Below are positions 33,830-41,968 of a stretch of 64,000 bases of DNA, piece after piece. Source of the stretch: DYIU01 sp038326775 (GTDB lineage: Bacteria; Actinomycetota; Geothermincolia; Fen-727; Anoxymicrobiaceae); NCBI GenBank assembly GCA_038326775.1, contig JBBQKJ010000003.1, positions 44,779 through 108,778 of the forward strand, given 5' to 3'. The translations under genes and the position numbers were made by a program. How positions within the stretch are numbered: position 1 is the first letter of the stretch; the number at the start of each line of letters is the position of its first letter. Under the pieces are notes generated by a model. The model did not search any database. It saw only the letters and a list, made by a program, of their open reading frames with translations, and had not been told where the DNA came from.

Positions 33830-34345
33830 TTGGTTGGAGTCGTGGCTGAAGCAGTAAAGGGGGTCACCCAGGCGGCCACCTGGGGCGGCCTGACCGGCTT
33901 CCAATGGGCGATTCTAGGGGCGGCCCTCGCCTTCGTGGGGGGCGGCATGGGCTCCGCAATCGGCATCACCTACGTGAGCAACGTAGTGAGCGGCATCCTG
34001 GTCGAGGACCCGGACAAATTCGGCAACCTCCTGCCGCTGGTGGCCATACCGGGGACCCAGGGCATCTACGGGTTGATCACGGCCATCCTGGTCACGATCT
34101 TCTTCAACCTGTCGAAGCTGCCGGGACACAGCGGGGTGCTGGTATTCTTCTCGTGCCTGCCGGTGGCGTTCGTGTGCTGCGTGTCGGCGATTTACCAGGG
34201 GCTGACCGCCGCCAGCGCGTCGGCGATGGTCGCGCGAAGGACCGAGGAGCTGGGTAAGGCGATGGTGCTGCCGGCCATGGTCGAGACCTACGCCGTCTTC
34301 TCGCTCATCCTTACCATCTACCTGTTCACCCGGATTCCCAAGTAG
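33830..34345 (+). CDS. V/A-type ATPase proteolipid subunit K, Na+-type signature
   Basis: 171 residues with four membrane helices in two fused hairpins, as in V-type 16-kDa proteolipids. The first hairpin has no membrane carboxylate (IPGTQGIYGLI), the second has Glu152 in PAMVETYAVFSL. Residues corresponding to the Na+ ligands of Enterococcus hirae NtpK (Thr64, Gln65, Gln110, Glu139) are present as Thr76, Gln77, Gln123 (SAIYQGLTA) and Glu152 with nearly identical spacing. One carboxylate per four helices favours a low ion-to-ATP ratio. TTG start with AAGGAGG upstream. Confidence 0.95.
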   Translation: MVGVVAEAVKGVTQAATWGGLTGFQWAILGAALAFVGGGMGSAIGITYVSNVVSGILVEDPDKFGNLLPLVAIPGTQGIYGLITAILVTIFFNLSKLPGHSGVLVFFSCLPVAFVCCVSAIYQGLTAASASAMVARRTEELGKAMVLPAMVETYAVFSLILTIYLFTRIPK

Positions 34346-34372
34346 GCCCGGGGCTCGGCGGACGGAGGCAGC

Positions 34373-35017
34373 ATGGGAATTGAAGAGCTCGTAGAGCGAA
34401 TACTGGGGGATGCCCGCCAGGGGTCGAGCAAGGCGAAGGAGGAGGCCGCCGGGCGAAGGGCGGAGATCCTGAAGGCCGCCGACACCGAGGCGGAGGAGCT
34501 TTACTGGCGGACTTTTGGCGCGCTCAAGCAGCAGGCGGAGGACGATAAGAGACAGCGTATCGCACTCGAGGCGCTGGACACCCGCAAGGGCACGCTGGAT
34601 GAAAAACGCCGCCTCCTGGAACAGGTCTTCGCCAGGGCGCGCGAGGAGCTGGTCGCCCTTCCTGCGGAGAGGTACCGGGACCTGCTGGTGGGGACGCTGG
34701 TCTCCGCCGCGGAGGACGGTGCGGGCGAGGTCATACTCTCCCCCGCCGACCGGGAGCGGTTCGGTGATGAGGTCGTCGCGGCCGCGAACCGCGCACTCGA
34801 GCGGGTGGGCGTGGCCGGGGCCTTGAGGCTTTCCGAAGAGACGCGCGAGATGTCCGGTGGTTTTGTCCTCCGCGCAAAGGACGTCGAGGTCAACGGGAGC
34901 CTGGATTCGCAGATAGCTTCCCGTCGCGAGGAGCTGGAAGAGAAGATGGTGCCGATCCTGTTCGGCGAATCGACCGAGGCGGAGGGCTCGAGAACGGTGT
35001 ACGGGGAATGGACGTAG
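34373..35017 (+). CDS. V/A-type ATPase subunit E
   Basis: 214 residues. N-terminal coiled coil (about 5-100), then the C-terminal globular domain with VILSPADRERFG and the family's SGGFVLRAKDVEVNGSLDSQ. Peripheral stalk subunit that binds the top of the A3B3 head. The stop overlaps the start of subunit C by 10 bases. Confidence 0.93.
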   Translation: MGIEELVERILGDARQGSSKAKEEAAGRRAEILKAADTEAEELYWRTFGALKQQAEDDKRQRIALEALDTRKGTLDEKRRLLEQVFARAREELVALPAERYRDLLVGTLVSAAEDGAGEVILSPADRERFGDEVVAAANRALERVGVAGALRLSEETREMSGGFVLRAKDVEVNGSLDSQIASRREELEEKMVPILFGESTEAEGSRTVYGEWT

Positions 35018-36063
35018 AACCGGACATGGCGCGGGCCATGAAGACTTTCCGCAAGCTGCCGCGCTACGGGACGGCCGTTGGGCGCATCATGATGCACGAG
35101 GCTACCCTCCTCAACTGGCAGCGCGTGGAGCGGCTGATAGAGTCGAGCTTCAACGACTGCCTGACCGTGCTCCTGGACACCGAGTACGGCCCCTACCTCG
35201 AGAAAGCCACCCGCGCCAGGGAAGTGGAGGAAGGCCTGCTGGCCTTCCTGGCTGCTCAGTACGCCCTGCTCGACAGTATATGCGAGGGGACGTTCGTGGC
35301 CGGGTTCATGCACCTCAAGTACGATTTTCACAACGTCAAGGTTGTGCTCAAGGGGCGCAATGGCGACGTCCCGATCGAAGGTATGCTCTCGGGACTGGGC
35401 GAGCTTGACACCGCGAGGCTCGCGGCATCCGTGGAGCAGGGCGGCGCCGGCAACCTGCCGGGCTACTGGAACGGCCTCCTCGAGACGCTTTGTAAAGTGG
35501 TCGACAGGGGTGACGGACCGCAGGTGGTCGATACGCTGGCGGACAGGGAGTTCCTCGAGAGGCGCCTCATGATCGCCCGGGGCGAAAAGAGCCGGCTGCT
35601 CGTCGATTTCTCGAGGGCCGCCATCGACGTGGCGAACCTCAAGGTGCTCCTCCGCGGGCGAGGCCTTGACAAAGGGCCTGATTTCTATCGGGAAGCACTG
35701 GCGAGCGGCGGCCGGCTCGACAGCGGGGAGCTCGTCGACCTGGCGGCCGAATCGTTCGACCGGCTGTCAGGCAGGCTTCTTGCCACGAGGTACGGCCGGA
35801 TGCTGGAGCATGTCCTCGGGTCCGAGGAGAAGGTGGTCCGGCTCACGTCCCTGGACCGGGATTCCGACGACTACCTGCTCGAAAAGCTCGGCTTCATGAG
35901 CAGGATGGCCCTCGGCCCGGAGCGGATAATCAAGTATATGCTTACGCGCGAGGACGAGGTGACCCTCCTGCGGATAACCCTGATGGGGAAGCTGCACGGC
36001 ATCTCCTCGGAGGTGCTCGAGCGGCGGATCCGCCCATCGCTGGTCAGGGGGGGCGTTCAGTAG
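35008..36063 (+). CDS. V/A-type ATPase subunit C (d-type)
   Basis: 351 residues, all helical, with the repeated three-domain pattern of subunit C: LPRYGTAVGRIMMHEATLLN at the start and MHLKYDFHNVKVVLKGR in domain 1, FSRAAIDVANLKVLLRGRGL in domain 2. Conical adaptor between the K ring and central stalk. It overlaps the preceding and following genes, so translation is coupled. Confidence 0.93.
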   Translation: MDVEPDMARAMKTFRKLPRYGTAVGRIMMHEATLLNWQRVERLIESSFNDCLTVLLDTEYGPYLEKATRAREVEEGLLAFLAAQYALLDSICEGTFVAGFMHLKYDFHNVKVVLKGRNGDVPIEGMLSGLGELDTARLAASVEQGGAGNLPGYWNGLLETLCKVVDRGDGPQVVDTLADREFLERRLMIARGEKSRLLVDFSRAAIDVANLKVLLRGRGLDKGPDFYREALASGGRLDSGELVDLAAESFDRLSGRLLATRYGRMLEHVLGSEEKVVRLTSLDRDSDDYLLEKLGFMSRMALGPERIIKYMLTREDEVTLLRITLMGKLHGISSEVLERRIRPSLVRGGVQ

Positions 36064-36377
36064 TGAAGATAGGAATGATAGGCGGCAGTACCTCGATCTT
36101 GGGTTTTCAGGCACTGGGCCTGAAAACCTTCCCGGTGGCAGAGCCCGGGCAGGCTGTCGAGGTCTGGCGGGAGATCGAGCTGGAAGAGTTCGGCCTCATG
36201 TTCATCACCGAGCCCGTCTACCGGGTGCTTGCCGGAGAGCTTGAGGCGCGCGGTGCCAACGAGCTGCCCGTCGTCGCGGTCATTCCAGCGGTACCGGGCA
36301 GTGAGGGGATAGGGAGAAGCGAGATAAGAGAACTGGTGGAGAGAGCTACCGGCACCAGCATGATCATCGGCGAATAG
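36063..36377 (+). CDS. V/A-type ATPase subunit F
   Basis: 104 residues, CheY-like central stalk subunit: KIGMIGGSTSILGFQALGLK at the start, a middle FGLMFITEPVYRVL and C-terminal EIRELVERATGTSMI. The GTG start overlaps the subunit C stop. Confidence 0.93.
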   Translation: MKIGMIGGSTSILGFQALGLKTFPVAEPGQAVEVWREIELEEFGLMFITEPVYRVLAGELEARGANELPVVAVIPAVPGSEGIGRSEIRELVERATGTSMIIGE

Positions 36378-36412
36378 GCGCCGCCCGAGCGCGGCCCGAG
36401 GAGGAGCAAGCG

Positions 36413-38260
36413 ATGGTTGAAGATCAGGCCGGAGAGATAGTCAAGGTCGCCGGGCCGCTGGTCATAGCGAGGGGGCTTCCGGATCCCAGGATGTACGACC
36501 TGGTCCGCGTCGGCGCGAGCCGCCTGATGGGCGAGATAATCGAGCTGCACCGTGAAAACGCCTCGGTCCAGGTCTACGAGGAGACCAGCGGGCTCGGCCC
36601 CGGAGACCCGGTATTTGCCACCGGCGGAGCGCTCAGCGTCGAGCTCGGCCCGGGCCTTCTGGAGTCTGTCTACGACGGTGTGCAGAGACCCCTCGACCTT
36701 GTGATGCAGGCCGCCGGCAACTTCATAACCCGCGGCGTGGAGATGCCCGGACTCGACCGCAACCGTGACTGGGAGTTCGTCCCGACCGCGCGCGAGGGCG
36801 ACTCCGTGGCCGAGGGCGACATACTGGGAACCGTGCAGGAGACCAGTGTGGTCGAGCACCGGGTCATGGTCCCGCCCGGTGTCGGCGGGCGGTTGGCGGA
36901 GATAAGGGGAGGCACCCACAAGGTAACGGACGTCATAGCCGTCATCGCGGGCGAGAAGCGGGAGACGCAGCTCACCTTGCTCCAGAAATGGCCGGTCCGC
37001 GGCGGGCGGCCTTACCGGGAGAAGAACGCGCCGAGAGAACAGTTGATCACAGGCCAGCGCGTGATAGACACGCTTTTCCCCCTCGCGATGGGGGGCACCG
37101 CGTGCGTACCCGGGCCGTTCGGAAGCGGGAAAACGGTCATTCAGCACGCCATAGCCAAGTGGGCCAACGCCGATATCATCCTCTTCATCGGGTGCGGCGA
37201 GCGGGGCAACGAGATGACCGACGTGCTGCTCGAGTTCCCCGAGCTCATCGACCCGTACTCCGGCCAGCCGCTGACCAAGCGCACGGTGCTCATAGCCAAC
37301 ACAAGCAACATGCCGGTCGCGGCCCGCGAGGCATCCATTTACACGGGCATTACGATTGCGGAGTACTACCGTGACATGGGCTACAGTGTCGCGCTGCAGG
37401 CCGACTCCACCAGCCGCTGGGCTGAAGCGTTGAGAGAGATAAGCGGCCGGCTTGAGGAGATGCCGGGCGAGGAGGGCTACCCGGCCTACCTGGGCACGAG
37501 GCTTGCGGCGTTCTACGAGAGGTCGGGCCTTGTCAGGTGCCTCGGCTCGGATGAAAGGCGGGGGTCGGTCACGGTCGTCGGCTCCGTCTCGCCCCCCGGG
37601 GGCGACCTCTCCGAGCCGGTGACCCAGGCCACCCTTCGGGTTGTCAAGGTGTTCTGGGGCCTCGAGGACAAGCTCGCTTTCCGTCGGCACTTCCCGGCCA
37701 TCAACTGGTTGATAAGCTACTCCGAGTACCTGAAAGAGATCGAGAAAAGATGGGACGAGGGCATAGGCGGCGATTTCCAGGAGATAAGGTCCGAGGCCAT
37801 GAACGTGCTCCAGCGCGAGGCGGAGCTGGAGGAGATAGTGCGCCTGATAGGCGTGGAAGCCCTTTCCCCCGGCGAGCGGCTGGTCATGGAGACCGCGAAG
37901 AGCATCCGGGAGGATTTTCTCCAGCAGAACGCGTTCGATGAGATCGACGCATACTCCTCACTCAAGAAGCAGTACCTGCTGCTCAAGCTCGTCATAATCT
38001 TCGGCCGCGAGGCCAGAAAGGCTCTCGATGAAGGCGCGGACATCCGTGAAATCGTCGGCCACCGCATACGAGAGCGCGTAGCCACCGCCAAGTTCGTCCC
38101 GGAGGACGACCTGGAGGAGCTCGAGGCGCTGCAGGGGGAGGTAGTGCAGGCGATGCACGAGGTCGCCGAAGGAATAGTCCGCGGCGGCGAAGATGTCCTT
38201 GATGAGAGCGCGGCCAGAAAGGCCAGGGAAAAGGTTGAGAAGGTCTTCGACATCTACTAG
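36413..38260 (+). CDS. V/A-type ATPase catalytic subunit A
   Basis: 615 residues. N-terminal barrel (AGEIVKVAGPLVIARGLPDP), the bulge domain unique to A subunits (about 110-200), and the nucleotide domain with P-loop GPFGSGKTVIQHA near 234-246, ALQADSTSRWAEALREISGR and GSVSPPGGDLSEPVT. The C-terminal helical domain ends with EKVEKVFDIY. Hydrolyses or makes ATP at the A/B interfaces. Confidence 0.98.
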   Translation: MVEDQAGEIVKVAGPLVIARGLPDPRMYDLVRVGASRLMGEIIELHRENASVQVYEETSGLGPGDPVFATGGALSVELGPGLLESVYDGVQRPLDLVMQAAGNFITRGVEMPGLDRNRDWEFVPTAREGDSVAEGDILGTVQETSVVEHRVMVPPGVGGRLAEIRGGTHKVTDVIAVIAGEKRETQLTLLQKWPVRGGRPYREKNAPREQLITGQRVIDTLFPLAMGGTACVPGPFGSGKTVIQHAIAKWANADIILFIGCGERGNEMTDVLLEFPELIDPYSGQPLTKRTVLIANTSNMPVAAREASIYTGITIAEYYRDMGYSVALQADSTSRWAEALREISGRLEEMPGEEGYPAYLGTRLAAFYERSGLVRCLGSDERRGSVTVVGSVSPPGGDLSEPVTQATLRVVKVFWGLEDKLAFRRHFPAINWLISYSEYLKEIEKRWDEGIGGDFQEIRSEAMNVLQREAELEEIVRLIGVEALSPGERLVMETAKSIREDFLQQNAFDEIDAYSSLKKQYLLLKLVIIFGREARKALDEGADIREIVGHRIRERVATAKFVPEDDLEELEALQGEVVQAMHEVAEGIVRGGEDVLDESAARKAREKVEKVFDIY

Positions 38261-38289
38261 TTGCTGGAACGTCCGGCCGGGGGGAACAG

Positions 38290-39660
38290 ATGGCTATTAA
38301 GGATTACCTGACCGTCAGGGATATAGTGGGGCCGCTACTTCTCGTCGAGGACGTGGTAGGGGCCAAGTACGCGGAGCTGGTCGAGGTGGAGTTCCCCGAC
38401 GGGCGCGTCGGCCTGGGCAGCGTGCTCGAGGTTTCGACTGACAAGGTGCTGGTGCAGTCCTTCGAGAACACCCGGGGCCTGTCCATCGGCTCCACCCGCG
38501 TCCGTTTCAGGGGCCGCGCGGTGGAGCTCCCGGTCTCAAAGGATATCCTGGGGCGCGTTTTCGGAGGGCTGGGGAACCCCATCGACGGCGGGCCGGAGAT
38601 CATCCCCGACAAGCGGTTGGACATCAACGGGGACCCGATCAACCCTTACGCTCGCGATTACCCCAGCGACTTCATACAGACCGGGGTCTCGGCCATCGAC
38701 GGTCTCAACCCGCTGGTGCGAGGGCAGAAGCTCCCGATATTTTCCGGCTCGGGCCTGCCCCACTCGCGCCTGGCCGCCCAGATAGCCCGGCAGAGCGCCG
38801 TCCTCGGCAGCGAGGAGGAGTTCTCGGTGGTGTTCGCGGCGATGGGGATAACCTTCGAGGAAGCCGACTACTTCATCAACGAGTTCAGGAAGACCGCCGC
38901 CATCGAACGCTCCGTGCTTTTCATGAACCTGGCCGACGACCCCGCGATGGAGCGCCTGGCCACGCCGCGCATGGCCCTCACCGCCGCGGAGTACCTGGCC
39001 TTCGACCTGGGGATGCACGTCCTGGTCATACTCACGGACATGACGTTCTACTGTGAGGCCCTGCGCGAGGTCTCGGCCGCGCGCAAGGAGGTGCCCGGCA
39101 GGCGGGGATATCCCGGATACCTCTACACCGACCTCGCCACCCTGTACGAGCGGGCGGGCAGGATCAAGGGCGCCAGGGGGTCGATAACCCAGATACCTAT
39201 TCTCACCATGCCCGAGGACGATAAAACCCACCCCATCCCGGACCTGACGGGATACATAACCGAAGGACAGATAATACTGTCGCGCGAACTGCACCGCAGG
39301 GCTATTTACCCGCCCATAGACGTCCTTCCCTCTTTGTCGCGCCTCAAGGAGAAGGGTATCGGTGAGGGCAAGACGCGCGAGGACCACTCCAACCTCTCAA
39401 ACCAGTTGTTCAGCGCTTACGCGCGGGGCAAGGAGGCAAAAGAACTGGCGGTCATCCTCGGAGAGTCCGCTCTGACCGACGAGGACAAGATGTTCGCGAG
39501 GTTCTCAGACGAATTCGAGCAGAAGTTCATAAGACAGGGTGAGTTCGAGAACCGGACCATCGACTTTACCCTTTCGACCGGGTGGGATCTGTTGAAGCTC
39601 CTGCCACGCTCCGAGCTTAAGCGCGTCAAGAAAGAGCAGATAGAGAAGTACATGGTATAG
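38290..39660 (+). CDS. V/A-type ATPase regulatory subunit B
   Basis: 456 residues. Lacks the P-loop Lys, as expected (GSGLPHSRLAAQIARQ). GRVFGGLGNPIDGGPEI, AAEYLAFDLGMHVLVILTDM and PGRRGYPGYLYTDLATLYER are family-typical, and the C-terminus ends in the TGWDLLKLLPRSELKRV region. Alternates with A in the head. Confidence 0.98.
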   Translation: MAIKDYLTVRDIVGPLLLVEDVVGAKYAELVEVEFPDGRVGLGSVLEVSTDKVLVQSFENTRGLSIGSTRVRFRGRAVELPVSKDILGRVFGGLGNPIDGGPEIIPDKRLDINGDPINPYARDYPSDFIQTGVSAIDGLNPLVRGQKLPIFSGSGLPHSRLAAQIARQSAVLGSEEEFSVVFAAMGITFEEADYFINEFRKTAAIERSVLFMNLADDPAMERLATPRMALTAAEYLAFDLGMHVLVILTDMTFYCEALREVSAARKEVPGRRGYPGYLYTDLATLYERAGRIKGARGSITQIPILTMPEDDKTHPIPDLTGYITEGQIILSRELHRRAIYPPIDVLPSLSRLKEKGIGEGKTREDHSNLSNQLFSAYARGKEAKELAVILGESALTDEDKMFARFSDEFEQKFIRQGEFENRTIDFTLSTGWDLLKLLPRSELKRVKKEQIEKYMV

Positions 39661-39669
39661 GCGGCAAGC

Positions 39670-40299
39670 ATGGCGGAAAGACTCGCGGTCAACCCGAACA
39701 GGATGGAGCTTCTGAAGCTTCGGCGCAGGCTCCAGGTGGCGCGGCGCGGCCATAAGCTCCTCAAGGACAAGTTCGACGAGCTGATGAAGCGTTTCCAGAA
39801 GGCCGTTGCCGAAAGCCTTGTGCTGAGGGAAGAAGTGGAGGCCTCGCTTGCCAGGGCTTACGGCACTTTCGCCATAGCGCGCTCGGAGACGTCCACCCCC
39901 GAGCTGGAGGAGGCGCTGTCGTTCCCGGTGGCGAGCGCCGAGGTCGCCGTCGGCAGGGCCAGCCTGGTGTCGGTCGTGGTGCCCGAACTCGAGCTGGATA
40001 CGCAAGGCGCGCTTGACAGCTACGGGCTGGCGCTTACGCCCGCCCTTCTCGACGTCTCGATTGCCATGTATGACAGAGTTCTGCCGGACATGGTGCGGAT
40101 GGCGGCCCTGGAGAAGGCGGTCAGGATACTGGCCGATGAGATAGAAAAGACCAGGAGGAGGGTCAACGCGCTCGAGTATGTTCTTATCCCGCAGCTCGAG
40201 AACACCGTTCGCTATATCACCATGAAGCTCGACGAGTTCGAGCGCGCGAATCTCACTCGCCTGATGAAGATAAAAGAGATGGTCTCCGAGAGGGAGTGA
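39670..40299 (+). CDS. V/A-type ATPase subunit D
   Basis: 209 residues. Long antiparallel coiled coil of the rotor shaft: N-terminal VNPNRMELLKLRRRLQVARR and GHKLLKDKFDELMKRF, C-terminal TRRRVNALEYVLIPQLENTV and EREEFTR-like end (FERANLTRLMKIKEM). Last gene of the operon; 42 bases from the convergent anti-sigma gene without a clear terminator. Confidence 0.96.
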   Translation: MAERLAVNPNRMELLKLRRRLQVARRGHKLLKDKFDELMKRFQKAVAESLVLREEVEASLARAYGTFAIARSETSTPELEEALSFPVASAEVAVGRASLVSVVVPELELDTQGALDSYGLALTPALLDVSIAMYDRVLPDMVRMAALEKAVRILADEIEKTRRRVNALEYVLIPQLENTVRYITMKLDEFERANLTRLMKIKEMVSERE

Positions 40300-40341
40300 G
40301 GCTTTTGCGCGCCAGGCCCTTTCTTCCACTTATGACCCCGG

Positions 40342-41226
40342 CTATTTCTGGCTCTGGCCCCACCAGACGAGGCTCAACTCCGGGTTGGTCGCGAACTTCT
40401 CCGGGTTGAAGGCCCAGAACTCCGTCCTGGTAAGCTCCTTGGAGGCGCCGGAGCGCGGCGGGCCGCAGAGCGCGATGATGTAAACGGACCGGTCGGAGAA
40501 GAGAGCCTTTTCGGCGTAGCAGGGGAGCAGCACCGGCTCGGTGGACTGAACGTAGGATATCATCGCTTCGAGCACCGGCCCGTCGCCACCCGCGTCGACG
40601 AACTCGTCGGCGAGTTTCCGATTGAAGTCGACCCGCATGTTGATGGCGTCTGAGAGCGTGTACCGCTCCGCGAACTTCTTCTTGACGTCCAGGTTCTCGG
40701 CCATGTTCTTGATGGAGTCCTGGTTGTAGTTGTTCGCGGTGACCGAGGCGACCGGCAGCACCAGCGACGCCAGGGCCTCGCCTTTGACGTCCTTCTGCGT
40801 GTTGAAGCCGTGCGTCGCGGCGGGCGAGCCGGCCTCCGTCGCGGGCACGGTCATCTCGGTGACCCTCTCCTGCCTGCCCGGCCGATCTCCGGTATACAGG
40901 CCGACCACTATTGCCAGCGCGACCAGGACGGCGGTGATCATCCCGGCTGTGGCGATAACGCGCGGCGAGCGGAAAAAGCCGCCGCCCGCCGGCTTCGCCG
41001 CTTTCTGAAGCGAGCCGATGGCGGACAGCACGCGCGCGGATGACTCCTCCGGCATCCGCACCGGCCCGAGCGAACCCAGGGCCAGAGCGGACATCGAGAG
41101 CTTCTCGACGAGCGCCGCGCAGTCCTGACAGCTCTCCAGGTGGCGGCCTACCTCTTCGCGCCCGCCGCCGGAAAGGCCGCCGTCCGCGTATTTTATCATC
41201 GATTTTTTTACCCGGCGGCAATCCAT
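40342..41226 (-). CDS. membrane-anchored anti-sigma factor (zinc-finger type)
   Basis: 294 residues. N-terminal ZAS-like domain: MDCRRVKKSMIKYADGGLS, then GRHLESCQDC (HxxxCxxC) as in zinc-dependent anti-sigma factors. One membrane helix VIATAGMITAVLVALAIVVG near 91-110, then a secreted C-terminal domain of about 170 residues with no recognised family. It follows the ECF sigma gene by 34 bases on the same strand, so it should hold that sigma factor at the membrane until an outside signal releases it. Confidence 0.85.
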   Translation of the reverse strand: MDCRRVKKSMIKYADGGLSGGGREEVGRHLESCQDCAALVEKLSMSALALGSLGPVRMPEESSARVLSAIGSLQKAAKPAGGGFFRSPRVIATAGMITAVLVALAIVVGLYTGDRPGRQERVTEMTVPATEAGSPAATHGFNTQKDVKGEALASLVLPVASVTANNYNQDSIKNMAENLDVKKKFAERYTLSDAINMRVDFNRKLADEFVDAGGDGPVLEAMISYVQSTEPVLLPCYAEKALFSDRSVYIIALCGPPRSGASKELTRTEFWAFNPEKFATNPELSLVWWGQSQK

Positions 41227-41260
41227 TACCTTACCTCCAACAAACGGTTAGACGGACCGC

Positions 41261-41860
41261 CTACCTCCATTGTTCCTTGTGGGGCTCAAGAACCTCGGCG
41301 AGTTTTAGCCGGCCCCTGAATATCCTTGACTTCACGGTGCCCACGGGCAGGCGCAGAATTCGCGCCACTTCCCGGTACTCCATGCCCTCGAGCTCGTGTA
41401 GCACCAGCGGTGCCCGCAGGGAGACCGGCAGGGCACAAAGCGCCTCCTGGACGAGCCGCCGGGCCTCCGAGGCCATGGCCTGTCCCTCAGGCGAGGGCGC
41501 GACAGCCGCGGGAAAAAGGTCGTCGCGGGGCTTGGCCTGCTCCCCGTCCTGGCTCAAGAGCTCCGGGTGGCGCTTCCTGCTGCGCAGGTAGTCCCTGGAG
41601 CGATTGACGGTTACGCGGTAGAGCCACGTGGAGAAAGACGAGCGCCCCTCGAAGGAGCCGATCTTGCGCATGACCTGGAGGAACACCTCCTGGGTCAGGT
41701 CCTCGGCGTCGGAAGCGCTGCCGGTCATCCTGTAGGCGAGGGAGAAGACCTGGTGGCGGTAGGTGTTGAATATCTGCTCGAGCGCTTCCCGGTCGCCCGC
41801 CCTGGCGCGGCCGACCAGCTCGTCCTCCACCGGAGGGGCTTCTTCTTCGGGCTCGTTCAT
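41261..41860 (-). CDS. ECF-type RNA polymerase sigma factor
   Basis: 199 residues. Region 2 FNTYRHQVFSLAYRMTGSAS, then DAEDLTQEVFLQVMRKI and FSTWLYRVTVNRSRDYLRSR; a flexible linker with ELLSQDGEQAKP; region 4 PVSLRAPLVLHELEGMEYRE and VARILRLPVGTVKSRIFRGR. Regions 1 and 3 are missing, which defines the ECF group. The ATG at 41860 is only 7 bases after a TATAAT (41868-41873), so the mRNA is probably leaderless. Forms a pair with the downstream anti-sigma gene. Confidence 0.93.
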   Translation of the reverse strand: MNEPEEEAPPVEDELVGRARAGDREALEQIFNTYRHQVFSLAYRMTGSASDAEDLTQEVFLQVMRKIGSFEGRSSFSTWLYRVTVNRSRDYLRSRKRHPELLSQDGEQAKPRDDLFPAAVAPSPEGQAMASEARRLVQEALCALPVSLRAPLVLHELEGMEYREVARILRLPVGTVKSRIFRGRLKLAEVLEPHKEQWR

Positions 41861-41867
41861 GGCAGCG

Positions 41868-41876
41868 ATTATATCA
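41868..41876 (-). promoter_or_regulatory. extended -10 promoter giving a leaderless sigma factor mRNA
   Basis: On the minus strand TGATATAAT (41876-41868), a perfect -10 with TGN extension. The spacing to the ATG (7 bases) puts the transcription start on or next to the start codon. Confidence 0.65.
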
Positions 41877-41886
41877 CGCTCCGAGC

Positions 41887-41912
41887 AACGGTTTGCCTGC
41901 CTTCAAACCGTT
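41887..41912. repeat. 8-bp inverted repeat between the sigma factor and iorA
   Basis: AACGGTTT (41887-41894), ten bases, AAACCGTT (41905-41912), perfect arms. The proximal arm covers the -35 position of the sigma gene promoter. It is centred in a divergent intergenic region of about 110 bases, so it could control both genes. Confidence 0.5.
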
Positions 41913-41968
41913 GGGCTAATATTGGCACTGGCCCTCACCACGGGCCTGACGCGTATTTCGGAGGTTCG

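Noticed and set aside
41567..41968. Extension of iorA upstream through the sigma factor gene
   Set aside because: Antisense to the ECF sigma gene; ATG 41969 with GGAGG is the obvious start.
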